From Vulcanimicrobiota bacterium (GTDB lineage: Bacteria; Vulcanimicrobiota; Vulcanimicrobiia; Vulcanimicrobiales; Vulcanimicrobiaceae): DNA of 5,295 bases. Below the pieces are notes generated by a model. The model worked only from the letters and a program-made list of their open reading frames with translations. It made no database searches and was not told the origin of the DNA. This document shows positions 1 through 5,295 of the stretch, in pieces (position 1 is the stretch's first letter; each line of letters opens with the position of its first letter). The stretch covers positions 1-5,295 of the forward strand of contig JAFAOZ010000013.1 in NCBI GenBank assembly GCA_019247395.1. Direction: 5' to 3'. A program made the translations under genes and the position numbers.

Positions 1-783
1 GGCGCCGACGAACTCGGCATCGCGCTCGTCGCGCACGCGATCGCGCGTCGAGCGGGTTGGACGCCGCGCGTCGCGGTCCGCTACTCCACGCCTGAGGGCG
101 CGCTCTACCAAGATCCGATCGAGTTCGCGCCGATCTCCACCGCGATCGACGCGCTGATTTCAGTCTGTGGAGGCGTGCGCGACGACGATCGGCCGGACAT
201 CGTGCTCTACGTACGCGTACCGCAAACACCGCGGGCCCAAGACGACGCCTTCGTTGCTGGAATGACTGCCGATCGCTCCGCCGGACGCGCCGTCGCGCTG
301 GCCGACCTTTCGTATCTGCATTCGTATTCCGAGCAGGCCGATTTTGCGCGGCGAATTCTCGCTTCGGGACTCGCGGCGCAGCTCGATGCCTATTCCTCGT
401 GGAACACCAATGCCAACACCGTTGGTACCGCACTCGCCGAAGCGATCGCGGCCGGCGCCGGCCGGCGCACGAACAGCTACGACGCGCTCGCGCATCGCAC
501 GTTCACCTTCGTGATGTTTCTCGACGACTACGCCTTCCACGACGAAGTGCGGCCCGATCTCGACGCTACGCTCGTCGCGCAGGGGATCGAGGATCACTCG
601 CTGCTCTCACCCGAAGTTGCCGCTGCCATGTCGCAGCGCGATCGCGCGCTGCTCTGGATGTATGCCCAGCAAATCCTCGAGCAGCTCGACCCGGGCTATC
701 ACATTGCCGCAATGTCGATCGGCTTGCCATGGAGCCGCACGTTCGAGACCTCGATCGACGTCGGCCTCGCGCCTAATTTATAA
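1..783 (+). CDS. DUF4127 family protein, C-terminal half (5' end outside window)
   Basis: The frame is open from base 1 to a TAA at 781-783, giving 260 residues with no start needed inside the window; family members are usually about 500 residues, so roughly the N-terminal half lies to the left. Two family-like blocks are visible. The first two residues of the window begin a GADELG motif followed by a Tyr-Ser-x-Pro-x-Gly segment, as in the 'GADE...YSxPxG' region of DUF4127. Near residues 130-143 of the fragment is an AYSSWNTNANTVGTAL block, matching the family's 'AYxGWNTxxNTLGT' signature. No signal peptide, membrane segment or known catalytic motif is visible in this part. The biochemical function of the family is unknown to me, and I propose none. 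The internal GTG at 175 is not a real start because conserved sequence precedes it. The gene is followed immediately by a strong hairpin, so it is probably the last gene of its transcript. Confidence 0.8.
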   Translation, partial: GADELGIALVAHAIARRAGWTPRVAVRYSTPEGALYQDPIEFAPISTAIDALISVCGGVRDDDRPDIVLYVRVPQTPRAQDDAFVAGMTADRSAGRAVALADLSYLHSYSEQADFARRILASGLAAQLDAYSSWNTNANTVGTALAEAIAAGAGRRTNSYDALAHRTFTFVMFLDDYAFHDEVRPDLDATLVAQGIEDHSLLSPEVAAAMSQRDRALLWMYAQQILEQLDPGYHIAAMSIGLPWSRTFETSIDVGLAPNL

Positions 784-816
784 GGACCGCGCCGCGAAAG
801 CGGCACGGTCCTTATA
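779..816. terminator. Hairpin terminator shared by two convergent genes
   Basis: An 11-bp perfect outer stem (779-789 with 806-816) is separated by one C-A mismatch from a 5-bp inner stem (791-795 with 800-804), capped by a GAAA tetraloop (796-799). The stem starts inside the last codons and stop of the DUF4127 gene and lies 23 bp beyond the stop of the minus-strand lipoprotein gene. On the plus strand a T-rich stretch follows at 829-848, not immediately adjacent. On the minus strand the stem's 3' end runs into an A/T-rich CCTTATAAATTA. The symmetry and the tail-to-tail position favour a bidirectional Rho-independent terminator. The absence of a tight T-tract next to the stem lowers certainty about termination strength. 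Confidence 0.75.
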
Positions 817-838
817 GTATCGGTCTACTTTTGTTTTA

Positions 839-1987
839 TTATTGTTTTGAAGGTGGATTAAACGCGACGCCCTCGATCTTGCCGCTCGCGCTGATTCCGT
901 TGGTGATACTGTAGTAGTACGTCAGCGAAACCGGGGTGTAGTAATAGATGTCGGCGGCGGCGTTGGTTTGATCGCCCGCCACGAACGCCATGGACTGGCC
1001 GTTCACCGCGCCGAAGACCGAAAGGCCCTGGAGCGGGAACGGACCGCCGACCAGCGTGCACGCCGGATTGCATCCGGAGTAAACCCACAGCTGGCTGGTA
1101 CCGTTGGGATTCTTGTCGACCGAGACCAAGTTACCGTTCTTATCGATGCTCAGACCGCCGTAGTCGACGTTCATAAAGCCCGTGGCTTGTACGCCGCCGC
1201 CGGTGCAGCCGGCGAAGTACGTGAGCGTCGCAATGCCGGAGGTGTTCTCGGCCGATGCCCAGCAGTCGCCGTTGGTCGCGAGCGCAACGCCGGCCACTTT
1301 GTACATCGTCGTGGAATTGGTCAGATTAACCGTGCAGCCTCCGGCGACGGTGCAGAGCGAGATGCTGCCCGCGGCACCGCTGTTATCAAAGATATTGCTG
1401 ACGGCGATCGTTCCCGTAAGCGAGTTGAAGCTCGCTGCGTCGGACGGCTGCCCGTAGGGGTCGAGAATGCTCGCAACCATGGTGCCGCACGCACTGCCGC
1501 TTTGCGGGCCCGACCAAATTTCGACGGCCTTTTGGCCCGAGTAGTTCACCGCGACGGGCGTGATGATGTTGCCGGCGTTGTCGGCGGCGATGCCGTTCAC
1601 GTCCGATCCGATTCCGGTCGGAAGGCTGCAGAACGGAGGATTATTACCGGTGTTCTTATTCTGGTACGCCAGCACACCGCTTCCATAGAATTGGTTGACG
1701 TAGATGCCTTTGGGCGCCGCAGTACCGGTATTCTTGCGGCCGTTCTCGACGATGTGCAGGATCTGCCGGAAGCGCGGCGGGGCGGCGCCGTCGTTATCCA
1801 GCAGGTTCGCCGGAAAGATCCAGCGCGGTTTTTCGTTGTGATGCTTGAGTGGTTTCACCTGTGACTGACTGTGAGACTGATTGCCCATGCTGGGGCCCGG
1901 CGGGGTTGTCTGGGTTACGTTGCCGGAGCAACCCGCGATCAGCGCCACAGCGACTGCGGCACACGCCGCGGTCGAAATCAAACGCAT
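839..1987 (-). CDS. Secreted lipoprotein with degenerate beta-propeller-like repeats
   Basis: The gene encodes 382 residues. The N-terminus has a short basic start (MR), a hydrophobic stretch to about residue 18 and a lipobox I-A-G-C with the lipidated Cys at 20, so it is a predicted lipoprotein. A Ser/Gln/Pro/His-rich linker (about 21-55) follows. From about residue 95 to the end, short segments of the type 'V-x-G-I-A-x-D-x-x-G-N' recur (near 130-140, 231-240, 277-287 and weakly 370-376), as in NHL/SMP-30-like beta-propellers, but too degenerate for me to count blades. Eight cysteines remain after the lipid Cys (120, 167, 212, 218, 242, 261, 306, 310), some in close pairs, which suggests disulfides in an exported protein. 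The start is supported by an AAGGAG 8 nt upstream. No catalytic motif is visible and the function is unknown; surface binding or scaffolding is a guess. I recall many similar proteins in Eremiobacterota genomes. Confidence 0.78.
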   Translation of the reverse strand: MRLISTAACAAVAVALIAGCSGNVTQTTPPGPSMGNQSHSQSQVKPLKHHNEKPRWIFPANLLDNDGAAPPRFRQILHIVENGRKNTGTAAPKGIYVNQFYGSGVLAYQNKNTGNNPPFCSLPTGIGSDVNGIAADNAGNIITPVAVNYSGQKAVEIWSGPQSGSACGTMVASILDPYGQPSDAASFNSLTGTIAVSNIFDNSGAAGSISLCTVAGGCTVNLTNSTTMYKVAGVALATNGDCWASAENTSGIATLTYFAGCTGGGVQATGFMNVDYGGLSIDKNGNLVSVDKNPNGTSQLWVYSGCNPACTLVGGPFPLQGLSVFGAVNGQSMAFVAGDQTNAAADIYYYTPVSLTYYYSITNGISASGKIEGVAFNPPSKQ

Positions 1988-1995
1988 ACAGAACT

Positions 1996-2001
1996 CTCCT
2001 T
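1996..2001 (-). promoter_or_regulatory. Shine-Dalgarno of the lipoprotein gene
   Basis: The minus strand reads AAGGAG, 8 nt before the ATG at 1987-1985. It is the best ribosome binding site in the window and fixes the lipoprotein start, which also places the signal peptide correctly. Confidence 0.85.
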
Positions 2002-2021
2002 CGCAGTAGCCGAAAGGGCCG

Positions 2022-2051
2022 GGTATACCCCGGTCGTCCGCCAGATGTTCG
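2022..2051 (-). promoter_or_regulatory. Weak candidate promoter of the lipoprotein gene, with a palindrome
   Basis: On the minus strand a TATACC (2027-2022) could serve as a -10 box, about 35 nt before the start codon. The best -35 partner is poor (CGAACA at 2051-2046, 18-nt spacer, three of six consensus matches). The candidate -10 lies inside the perfect 10-bp palindrome GGGTATACCC (2021-2030), which could instead be a small operator half or chance in GC-rich DNA. Only position and partial consensus support this. Confidence 0.22.
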
Positions 2052-2084
2052 TGAACGCTTGGCCTGCTCCCCCATCTCCTGAAG

Positions 2085-2112
2085 AAGACGATGAGAAGGA
2101 CGATTCTCTAAT
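2085..2112 (+). promoter_or_regulatory. Candidate promoter of the copper/heme electron-transfer cluster
   Basis: TCTAAT at 2107-2112 matches the sigma-70 -10 consensus at five of six positions. A weak -35, AAGACG at 2085-2090, lies 16 nt upstream with three of six matches. The expected transcript would start near 2119 and leave a leader of about 24 nt. The site is in the 155-bp divergent intergenic region (1988-2142), which otherwise shows no gene or RNA structure that I can support. Confidence 0.35.
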
Positions 2113-2142
2113 TTTTCACGGCGAGCCGTTAAGGTCGTAAGC

Positions 2143-2496
2143 ATGAAAACGCTTGTAACGACGCTTGCACTCGCGGTTGCATTTGTGGGCCTCTCGACGG
2201 TCGCCCATCCGGCGACGCACCCGACCATCGACATCGCCGCCTCGAACTGGAAGTTCACCCCGAACACGATTCAGCTGCACGTCGGAGAGACGACGACGCT
2301 TCGATTGAGCTCAACCGACGGGGTTCACGGGCTCCAGTCCGACGACCTCGGCATACCTATGACCATGATAACCCCCGGCTCGGCCAAAACCGTCGCCGTG
2401 ACCGCTACAAAGGCGGGCAAGTACGTGCTGCACTGCGCGATTATGTGCGGCGCCGGCCACGCCAACATGACATTGACGATCAACGTCGTGCCATGA
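2143..2496 (+). CDS. Small exported cupredoxin with a CuA-type (COX2-like) copper site
   Basis: The product has 117 residues. Residues 1 to about 21 form a signal peptide or N-terminal anchor (Lys2, then a hydrophobic run). The rest is a single cupredoxin domain. The ligand pattern of the dinuclear CuA centre of cytochrome c oxidase subunit II is complete: His62 in a G-V-H-G-L segment, then C98-x3-C102-x3-H106-x2-M109 in HCAIMCGAGHANM. The Glu normally found between the two Cys is Ile100; in oxidases that residue binds copper through its backbone carbonyl, so a copper site is still plausible. The protein lacks the usual COX2 transmembrane hairpin and no oxidase subunit I gene is in view, so it is more likely a free or singly anchored periplasmic electron carrier than an oxidase subunit. 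A weak AAGG lies 8 nt before the ATG. Its stop overlaps the next start by 4 bp, indicating translational coupling. The fold and site are well supported; the partner is inferred. Confidence 0.87.
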   Translation: MKTLVTTLALAVAFVGLSTVAHPATHPTIDIAASNWKFTPNTIQLHVGETTTLRLSSTDGVHGLQSDDLGIPMTMITPGSAKTVAVTATKAGKYVLHCAIMCGAGHANMTLTINVVP

Positions 2497-3662
2497 CGTA
2501 TCGTAGCGGCACCCGCGGGCTTGCGATTGCAGCGGCTGCCGCTGCAATCGCGATTGCAGCAACCAGGCCCGCCTCAGCTATGCCGAATTTCGCACAAGCC
2601 TACGGCGTGCCGTGCTCCGAGTGCCACATACAAATCCCGGCGCTCAATGCGTACGGCCGCTACGTGCAGCGCACCGGATACTCCGGACTGAACCCGCACG
2701 TTCTTCAGCGTGAAATTCCGATTTGGATCGATTATCCGGTGAGCTACTCTCAGCAGGCACCCAACGCAGGTGCTTGGGACATCGGCAGCCTCGGATTGCA
2801 CGCCGACGGTGCGTTTGGAACACCAAGCAGTACGTGGACATATCACATCCAGCAATGGATCTGGCAGTCGAGTCAGGCGGGAGGGCTCGATACCGCATGG
2901 GTTGCCTACAATAATTTCTTCAACGGCACGGGCCACATCTTCGCAGGGAAACTGCAGGTACCGGCGCCATCGGAGTTCAGTCAATGGTTCGACGTCAGCG
3001 GCCTCACCGTCAACTCATCGGCGGAGATGACGGTAGGCGAACACACGTATCAGCTCGATGCGAATCGCTGGGGGTACAAGTTTTCTTACATACCGACCTC
3101 ATTCGACGTCGAAGTCGCCTACGTCACGTCGGGTGCCGATCTCAATGGATTCAACGCGTACGATTGGGCGCAGGACAAGACGTGGCAGTATAAGTTCGCG
3201 TATGCAAACCGCGGCAATCCGTTCGAAGGGGGTTATTACGGTGCACGCGGCTCGTGGCCGCTGAGCGAGGGCGGATTCGATCAGTACTACACTAATGGGT
3301 TCTATGCCCAGCGCGATCCCGTCCAAGGTTGGCCGGGCTTCGTGGCAACCTATCAGATGAATCACGACAGCAATCCGGGCGCCGGAGCTCCGCCGGCCGG
3401 CAGCAACGGTCTCTCGTACGAACTATTCGACAACGTCGGAAAACGCGGCTTGATATCGGTCGGCGAACAGTTCACCAACGATGGGCTCGGCACGCACACC
3501 CAGATCGGTAACATTGATGCGTCGTATCACGTTGCGCGCTTCATAACGCTATACGGTGAAGCAGCACTCGGCGTCGGACAGAAGCCGACCTGGGGCGGAC
3601 TCATTTGGTTTGCGTTGCCGGTCGGACCGTTGTGGCCGCCGCTTTCTCAAACAGGGTGGTAA
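2493..3662 (+). CDS. Outer-membrane fused monoheme cytochrome-porin (Cyc2-like architecture)
   Basis: The product has 389 residues. I chose the ATG at 2493, which overlaps the cupredoxin stop (ATGA), over an upstream in-frame ATG at 2445 because it starts directly at a signal peptide: a basic n-region (R4, R8), an Ala/Ile-rich core (10-23) and a PASA cleavage site near residue 29. The mature N-terminus holds one c-type heme motif, C41-S-E-C44-H45, within the pattern 'F-A-x-x-x-G-x-x-C-x-x-C-H-x-x-x-P-x-L-N-x-x-G-R-x-x-x-x-x-G-Y' (33-63). I know this pattern from outer-membrane fused cytochrome-porins, including the iron oxidase Cyc2. The remaining 320 or so residues are rich in Tyr, Trp, Gly and Asn, with alternating hydrophobic/polar strands; by eye I count about 16 candidate strands (for example TWTYHIQQWIW, WQYKFAYANRG, FITLYGEAALGVG), and the last residue is an aromatic Trp. 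No heme distal ligand is assignable. The likely role is moving electrons across the outer membrane; the substrate is unknown and iron oxidation is only a hypothesis. Confidence 0.85.
   Translation: MTYRSGTRGLAIAAAAAAIAIAATRPASAMPNFAQAYGVPCSECHIQIPALNAYGRYVQRTGYSGLNPHVLQREIPIWIDYPVSYSQQAPNAGAWDIGSLGLHADGAFGTPSSTWTYHIQQWIWQSSQAGGLDTAWVAYNNFFNGTGHIFAGKLQVPAPSEFSQWFDVSGLTVNSSAEMTVGEHTYQLDANRWGYKFSYIPTSFDVEVAYVTSGADLNGFNAYDWAQDKTWQYKFAYANRGNPFEGGYYGARGSWPLSEGGFDQYYTNGFYAQRDPVQGWPGFVATYQMNHDSNPGAGAPPAGSNGLSYELFDNVGKRGLISVGEQFTNDGLGTHTQIGNIDASYHVARFITLYGEAALGVGQKPTWGGLIWFALPVGPLWPPLSQTGW
2523..2551. repeat. 13-bp perfect inverted repeat inside the signal-peptide codons
   Basis: GCGATTGCAGCGG (2523-2535) and its exact reverse complement (2539-2551) are separated by 3 nt, and the first 11 bases recur as a direct copy at 2550-2560. 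The repeat begins 30 nt after the A of the cytochrome-porin start codon and encodes the Ala/Ile run of its signal peptide. A transcript could form a very stable hairpin here. It may simply reflect repeated Ala and Ile codons. Confidence 0.8.
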
Positions 3663-3685
3663 TGTAAACCGTCGAAGCGGCGCGT

Positions 3686-4705
3686 GTGAACGGCAGCAGC
3701 AGGCTCGTTGTTCTCGCACTCATCGTCGCCGGCGGATTGATCTTCACAATTCCGCATGCGAAGGTTATGGGCGCACAACCACCCGATGGTCGCGCGATTT
3801 TTCTTCTCAATTGCGCGGCCTGCCATCAATCCAACGGTCAAGGCGGAGGTCCATATCCGCCGCTTGCCGGTAACCCCGCGGTCAACGCGGCCGATAGCGC
3901 CGGCATCGTCGCGATCGTCTTGAATGGGCGCACGGGCCCAATTACGGTCAACGGCACGCAGTACGGCGGGAACATGCCGTCTTGGCGCGACCTCTCCGAC
4001 GCCGATCTCGCTGCGGTGCTTACCTACATTCGCTCTGCCTGGGGCAACGGCGCGCCCGCAGTCTCCGCCGATCAAGTTGCGGCGGCGCGAGTGCCGTCGG
4101 CGATGAGCGGTCAAGCCCTGTTCGCAGCGCACTGCGCGACCTGCCACCAGCCCATGGGACAAGGCACCGACGTCTTTCCGCCCCTTGCTGGGAATCCGAT
4201 CGTGGCCGCCTCGGATCCCAGCGCGATGATCGCGGTGATCGTGAACGGCCGCAGCGGCCCGCTGACGGTCAACGGCCATACGTATAACGGGAAGATGCCG
4301 ACGTGGAGCGGACAGCTCACGAATGCCGATATCGCGTCGGTGGCGACGTACGTTCGATCCGCGTGGGGCAACGGCGCCTCGCCGGTAACCGAGCAGCAAG
4401 TTGCCGCCGCGGGAACGCCCGTCTCGGCCCAAGTGGGAGCCTCGATTTATGCCAAGAACTGCGCTGCATGCCACGGCGCGACCGGCACCGGCGGCATCGG
4501 TCCGGCACTCGCGGAGAATCCGCACGTCAATATCGGCGACCCCACGACGATGCTAACGACCATCGTGCGCGGGCGAAATCTCATGCCGTCTTGGCGCGGT
4601 CAGCTCTCGGCCACCGACATCGCTTCCGTCGCGACGTACGTACGCTCCGCGTGGGGCAACAGGGTTCCGGCCGTTACCGCAGCGGACGTGCTATCGATTA
4701 AGTAG
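3686..4705 (+). CDS. Exported triheme cytochrome c with three tandem class I domains
   Basis: The product has 339 residues. The only usable in-frame start after the stop at 3665-3667 is the GTG at 3686, which gives a proper signal peptide: Arg6, a hydrophobic core (7-20) and an M-G-A site near residue 30. Three homologous cytochrome c domains follow. Their heme motifs are C43-A-A-C46-H47, C150-A-T-C153-H154 and C259-A-A-C262-H263, each with a downstream Met as the probable sixth ligand in an M-P-[ST]-W motif (M97, M204, M300). Each domain ends in T-Y-[IV]-R-S-A-W-G-N (113-121, 221-229, 317-325). Domains 1 and 2 share a G-P-[IL]-T-V-N-G insertion before the Met loop, which domain 3 lacks. No C-terminal membrane anchor is visible, so it should be periplasmic (or surface-exposed). 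The architecture recalls the triheme subunits of periplasmic dehydrogenases, but no dehydrogenase gene is present. It starts 23 bp after the cytochrome-porin gene with only a weak ribosome site (GAAGCGG). It probably relays electrons between the porin, the CuA protein and the inner membrane. Confidence 0.93.
   Translation: MNGSSRLVVLALIVAGGLIFTIPHAKVMGAQPPDGRAIFLLNCAACHQSNGQGGGPYPPLAGNPAVNAADSAGIVAIVLNGRTGPITVNGTQYGGNMPSWRDLSDADLAAVLTYIRSAWGNGAPAVSADQVAAARVPSAMSGQALFAAHCATCHQPMGQGTDVFPPLAGNPIVAASDPSAMIAVIVNGRSGPLTVNGHTYNGKMPTWSGQLTNADIASVATYVRSAWGNGASPVTEQQVAAAGTPVSAQVGASIYAKNCAACHGATGTGGIGPALAENPHVNIGDPTTMLTTIVRGRNLMPSWRGQLSATDIASVATYVRSAWGNRVPAVTAADVLSIK
4022..4660 (+). repeat. Three domain-end copies of a tandemly duplicated cytochrome unit
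   Basis: The codons for the domain-ending motif TY[IV]RSAWGN occur at 4022-4048, 4346-4372 and 4634-4660. All three share the string TGGGGCAAC, and the second and third are also similar at the nucleotide level across the preceding dozen or more codons (N/T-D-I-A-S-V-A). Heme-to-heme spacing is 107 and 109 residues. This indicates that the gene arose by internal duplication, with copies 2 and 3 the most alike at this end. Confidence 0.85.
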
Positions 4706-5295
4706 CGCCGCGGCAGCATCAACGTCAAACGCAAGCGGCGTTGCACCGTCCGCGATGCAAGAAAGATTTCCGGCCCACTCTTCGGATTCGCCCGCGTCGT
4801 TTGGCGGCATGACCGCAAACCGCGCGACGTTGCCCTCGCGTGCAAAGCGCATGGTATGCATCGCTCCGCCGCTGAGTTCGGTACAAACCAGCACGACGGC
4901 GTTTGCGTATTCCACTTGCAATCGATCGCGCGCTATCCGGGATTCTTGCGTCGCTGCCGTTCCCGGCGGCAAGAGCGTCGCAACTGCACCGCCCGCTGCG
5001 ATGATGGCATGCTCCAGCCCGTCATGCTCGGGCGGGTCGGTGCGGCCGAATCCATAACCCACGAACGCAACGGTCGGAATGCCCGCTGCCAATGCGCCAC
5101 GATGCGCCGCCGCATCGATGCCCGGTGCGAGTCCCGAAATTACCGGCACGTTCAGGCGCGACGCAAGCTGGTAGGCAAAGTCCGCCGCCCCCGGCGGCGG
5201 CGTACGGCTCCCGACGATCGCAATACCACCCTTCGGAATGACCCCGCGAACGTAAAGCCGTGTCACCCCGCTGTGCGGGAAACGTACGAAGCGTC
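4691..5295 (-). CDS. dprA: DprA/Smf-family DNA-processing protein, N-terminus outside window
   Basis: The minus-strand frame ends at a TAG (4693-4691) and stays open to the right edge. A GTG at 5266 could start it, but the codons beyond it continue a DprA-like sequence (R-F-P-H-S-G-V then LYVRG), so the gene very likely begins outside the window. Numbering from that GTG, the Rossmann-type core shows AIVGSR (16-21), SGLAPGIDAAAHRGAL (44-59), a G-Y-G-F-G loop (70-74) and, in place of the family's R-N-R segment, R113-D-R115, then a S-G-G motif (132-134) and a P-rich end of the core. These are the landmarks by which DprA binds single-stranded DNA and loads RecA during natural transformation. Only about 35 residues follow the core, so the C-terminal winged-helix domain of many DprA proteins is absent, although some family members naturally lack it. 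It overlaps the cytochrome gene tail to tail by 15 bp. A divergent SLOG-superfamily relative is the alternative. Confidence 0.85.
   Translation of the reverse strand, partial: RFVRFPHSGVTRLYVRGVIPKGGIAIVGSRTPPPGAADFAYQLASRLNVPVISGLAPGIDAAAHRGALAAGIPTVAFVGYGFGRTDPPEHDGLEHAIIAAGGAVATLLPPGTAATQESRIARDRLQVEYANAVVLVCTELSGGAMHTMRFAREGNVARFAVMPPNDAGESEEWAGNLSCIADGATPLAFDVDAAAALLNR

Noticed and set aside
968..1864. 298-codon plus-strand frame opposite the lipoprotein
   Set aside because: The minus-strand frame has a signal peptide, lipobox and Shine-Dalgarno; the plus-strand product is low-complexity Arg/Ala/Val without motifs.
1849..2140. Two small plus-strand frames reaching up to the cupredoxin gene
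   Set aside because: Both begin inside the antisense of the lipoprotein signal region, and their products are Arg/Pro/Ser-rich with no ribosome site or family resemblance.
1794..2267. 157-codon minus-strand frame across the intergenic region and the cupredoxin 5' end
   Set aside because: It overlaps two supported genes in other frames or strands, has no motif, and its start lies inside the cupredoxin domain.
2445..2492. Upstream ATG that would extend the cytochrome-porin by 16 residues
   Set aside because: It lies inside the copper-binding loop codons of the cupredoxin and would put an Arg-rich segment before a complete signal peptide; the ATGA overlap start at 2493 fits better.
3647..4525. 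292-codon open frame on the minus strand opposite the triheme cytochrome
   Set aside because: It is antisense to a gene with three heme motifs; its product is Arg/Gly/Ala-rich with no recognisable motif, as expected of a GC-rich shadow frame.
4706..4740. CGCCGC / GCGGCG inverted pair after the cytochrome stop
   Set aside because: It is only 6 bp with a 23-nt loop and no T-tract, and it lies within the DprA coding region, so it is not credible as a terminator.
1..5295. CRISPR arrays, tRNA or rRNA genes, insertion sequences, attachment sites
   Set aside because: I found no regularly spaced repeats, no cloverleaf or rRNA sequence, and no transposase motifs or terminal inverted repeats on reading both strands.

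Overview
The window is GC-rich (clearly above 55% by eye) and densely coded. It looks like a diderm bacterial chromosome, because one gene encodes a probable outer-membrane beta-barrel and another a lipoprotein. The lipoprotein, a lipobox followed by degenerate propeller-like repeats, resembles proteins I recall as abundant in Candidatus Eremiobacterota (WPS-2). The DUF4127 gene and the general composition do not contradict that. The assignment is an inference from family resemblance, with no phylogenetic marker to support it.

Layout. (1) Bases 1-783, plus strand: the C-terminal half of a DUF4127 protein, cut by the left edge. (2) Bases 779-816: a strong GNRA-capped hairpin between two convergent genes, probably a shared terminator. 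(3) Bases 839-1987, minus strand: a secreted lipoprotein with a good Shine-Dalgarno. (4) Bases 1988-2142: a divergent intergenic region with weak candidate promoters. (5) Bases 2143-4705, plus strand: a compact three-gene cluster of a small cupredoxin with a complete CuA-type ligand set, a beta-barrel protein with one N-terminal c-type heme motif (fused cytochrome-porin, Cyc2-like architecture), and a secreted triheme cytochrome c made of three tandem class I domains. The first two genes overlap by 4 bp and the third starts 23 bp after the second. (6) Bases 4691-5295, minus strand: a DprA/Smf-family gene cut by the right edge, converging on the cytochrome gene with a 15-bp tail overlap.

The central cluster is the main point of interest. 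All three products carry export signals and electron-transfer centres (heme, dinuclear copper, three hemes). The order suggests an electron conduit: an outer-membrane one-heme barrel takes electrons from (or gives them to) an extracellular partner, and periplasmic copper and heme carriers link it to the respiratory chain. It resembles in logic the iron-oxidation (rus) operon of Acidithiobacillus, where Cyc2, a multiheme cytochrome c and copper proteins are co-transcribed. The protein details differ, and the substrate cannot be read from the sequence.
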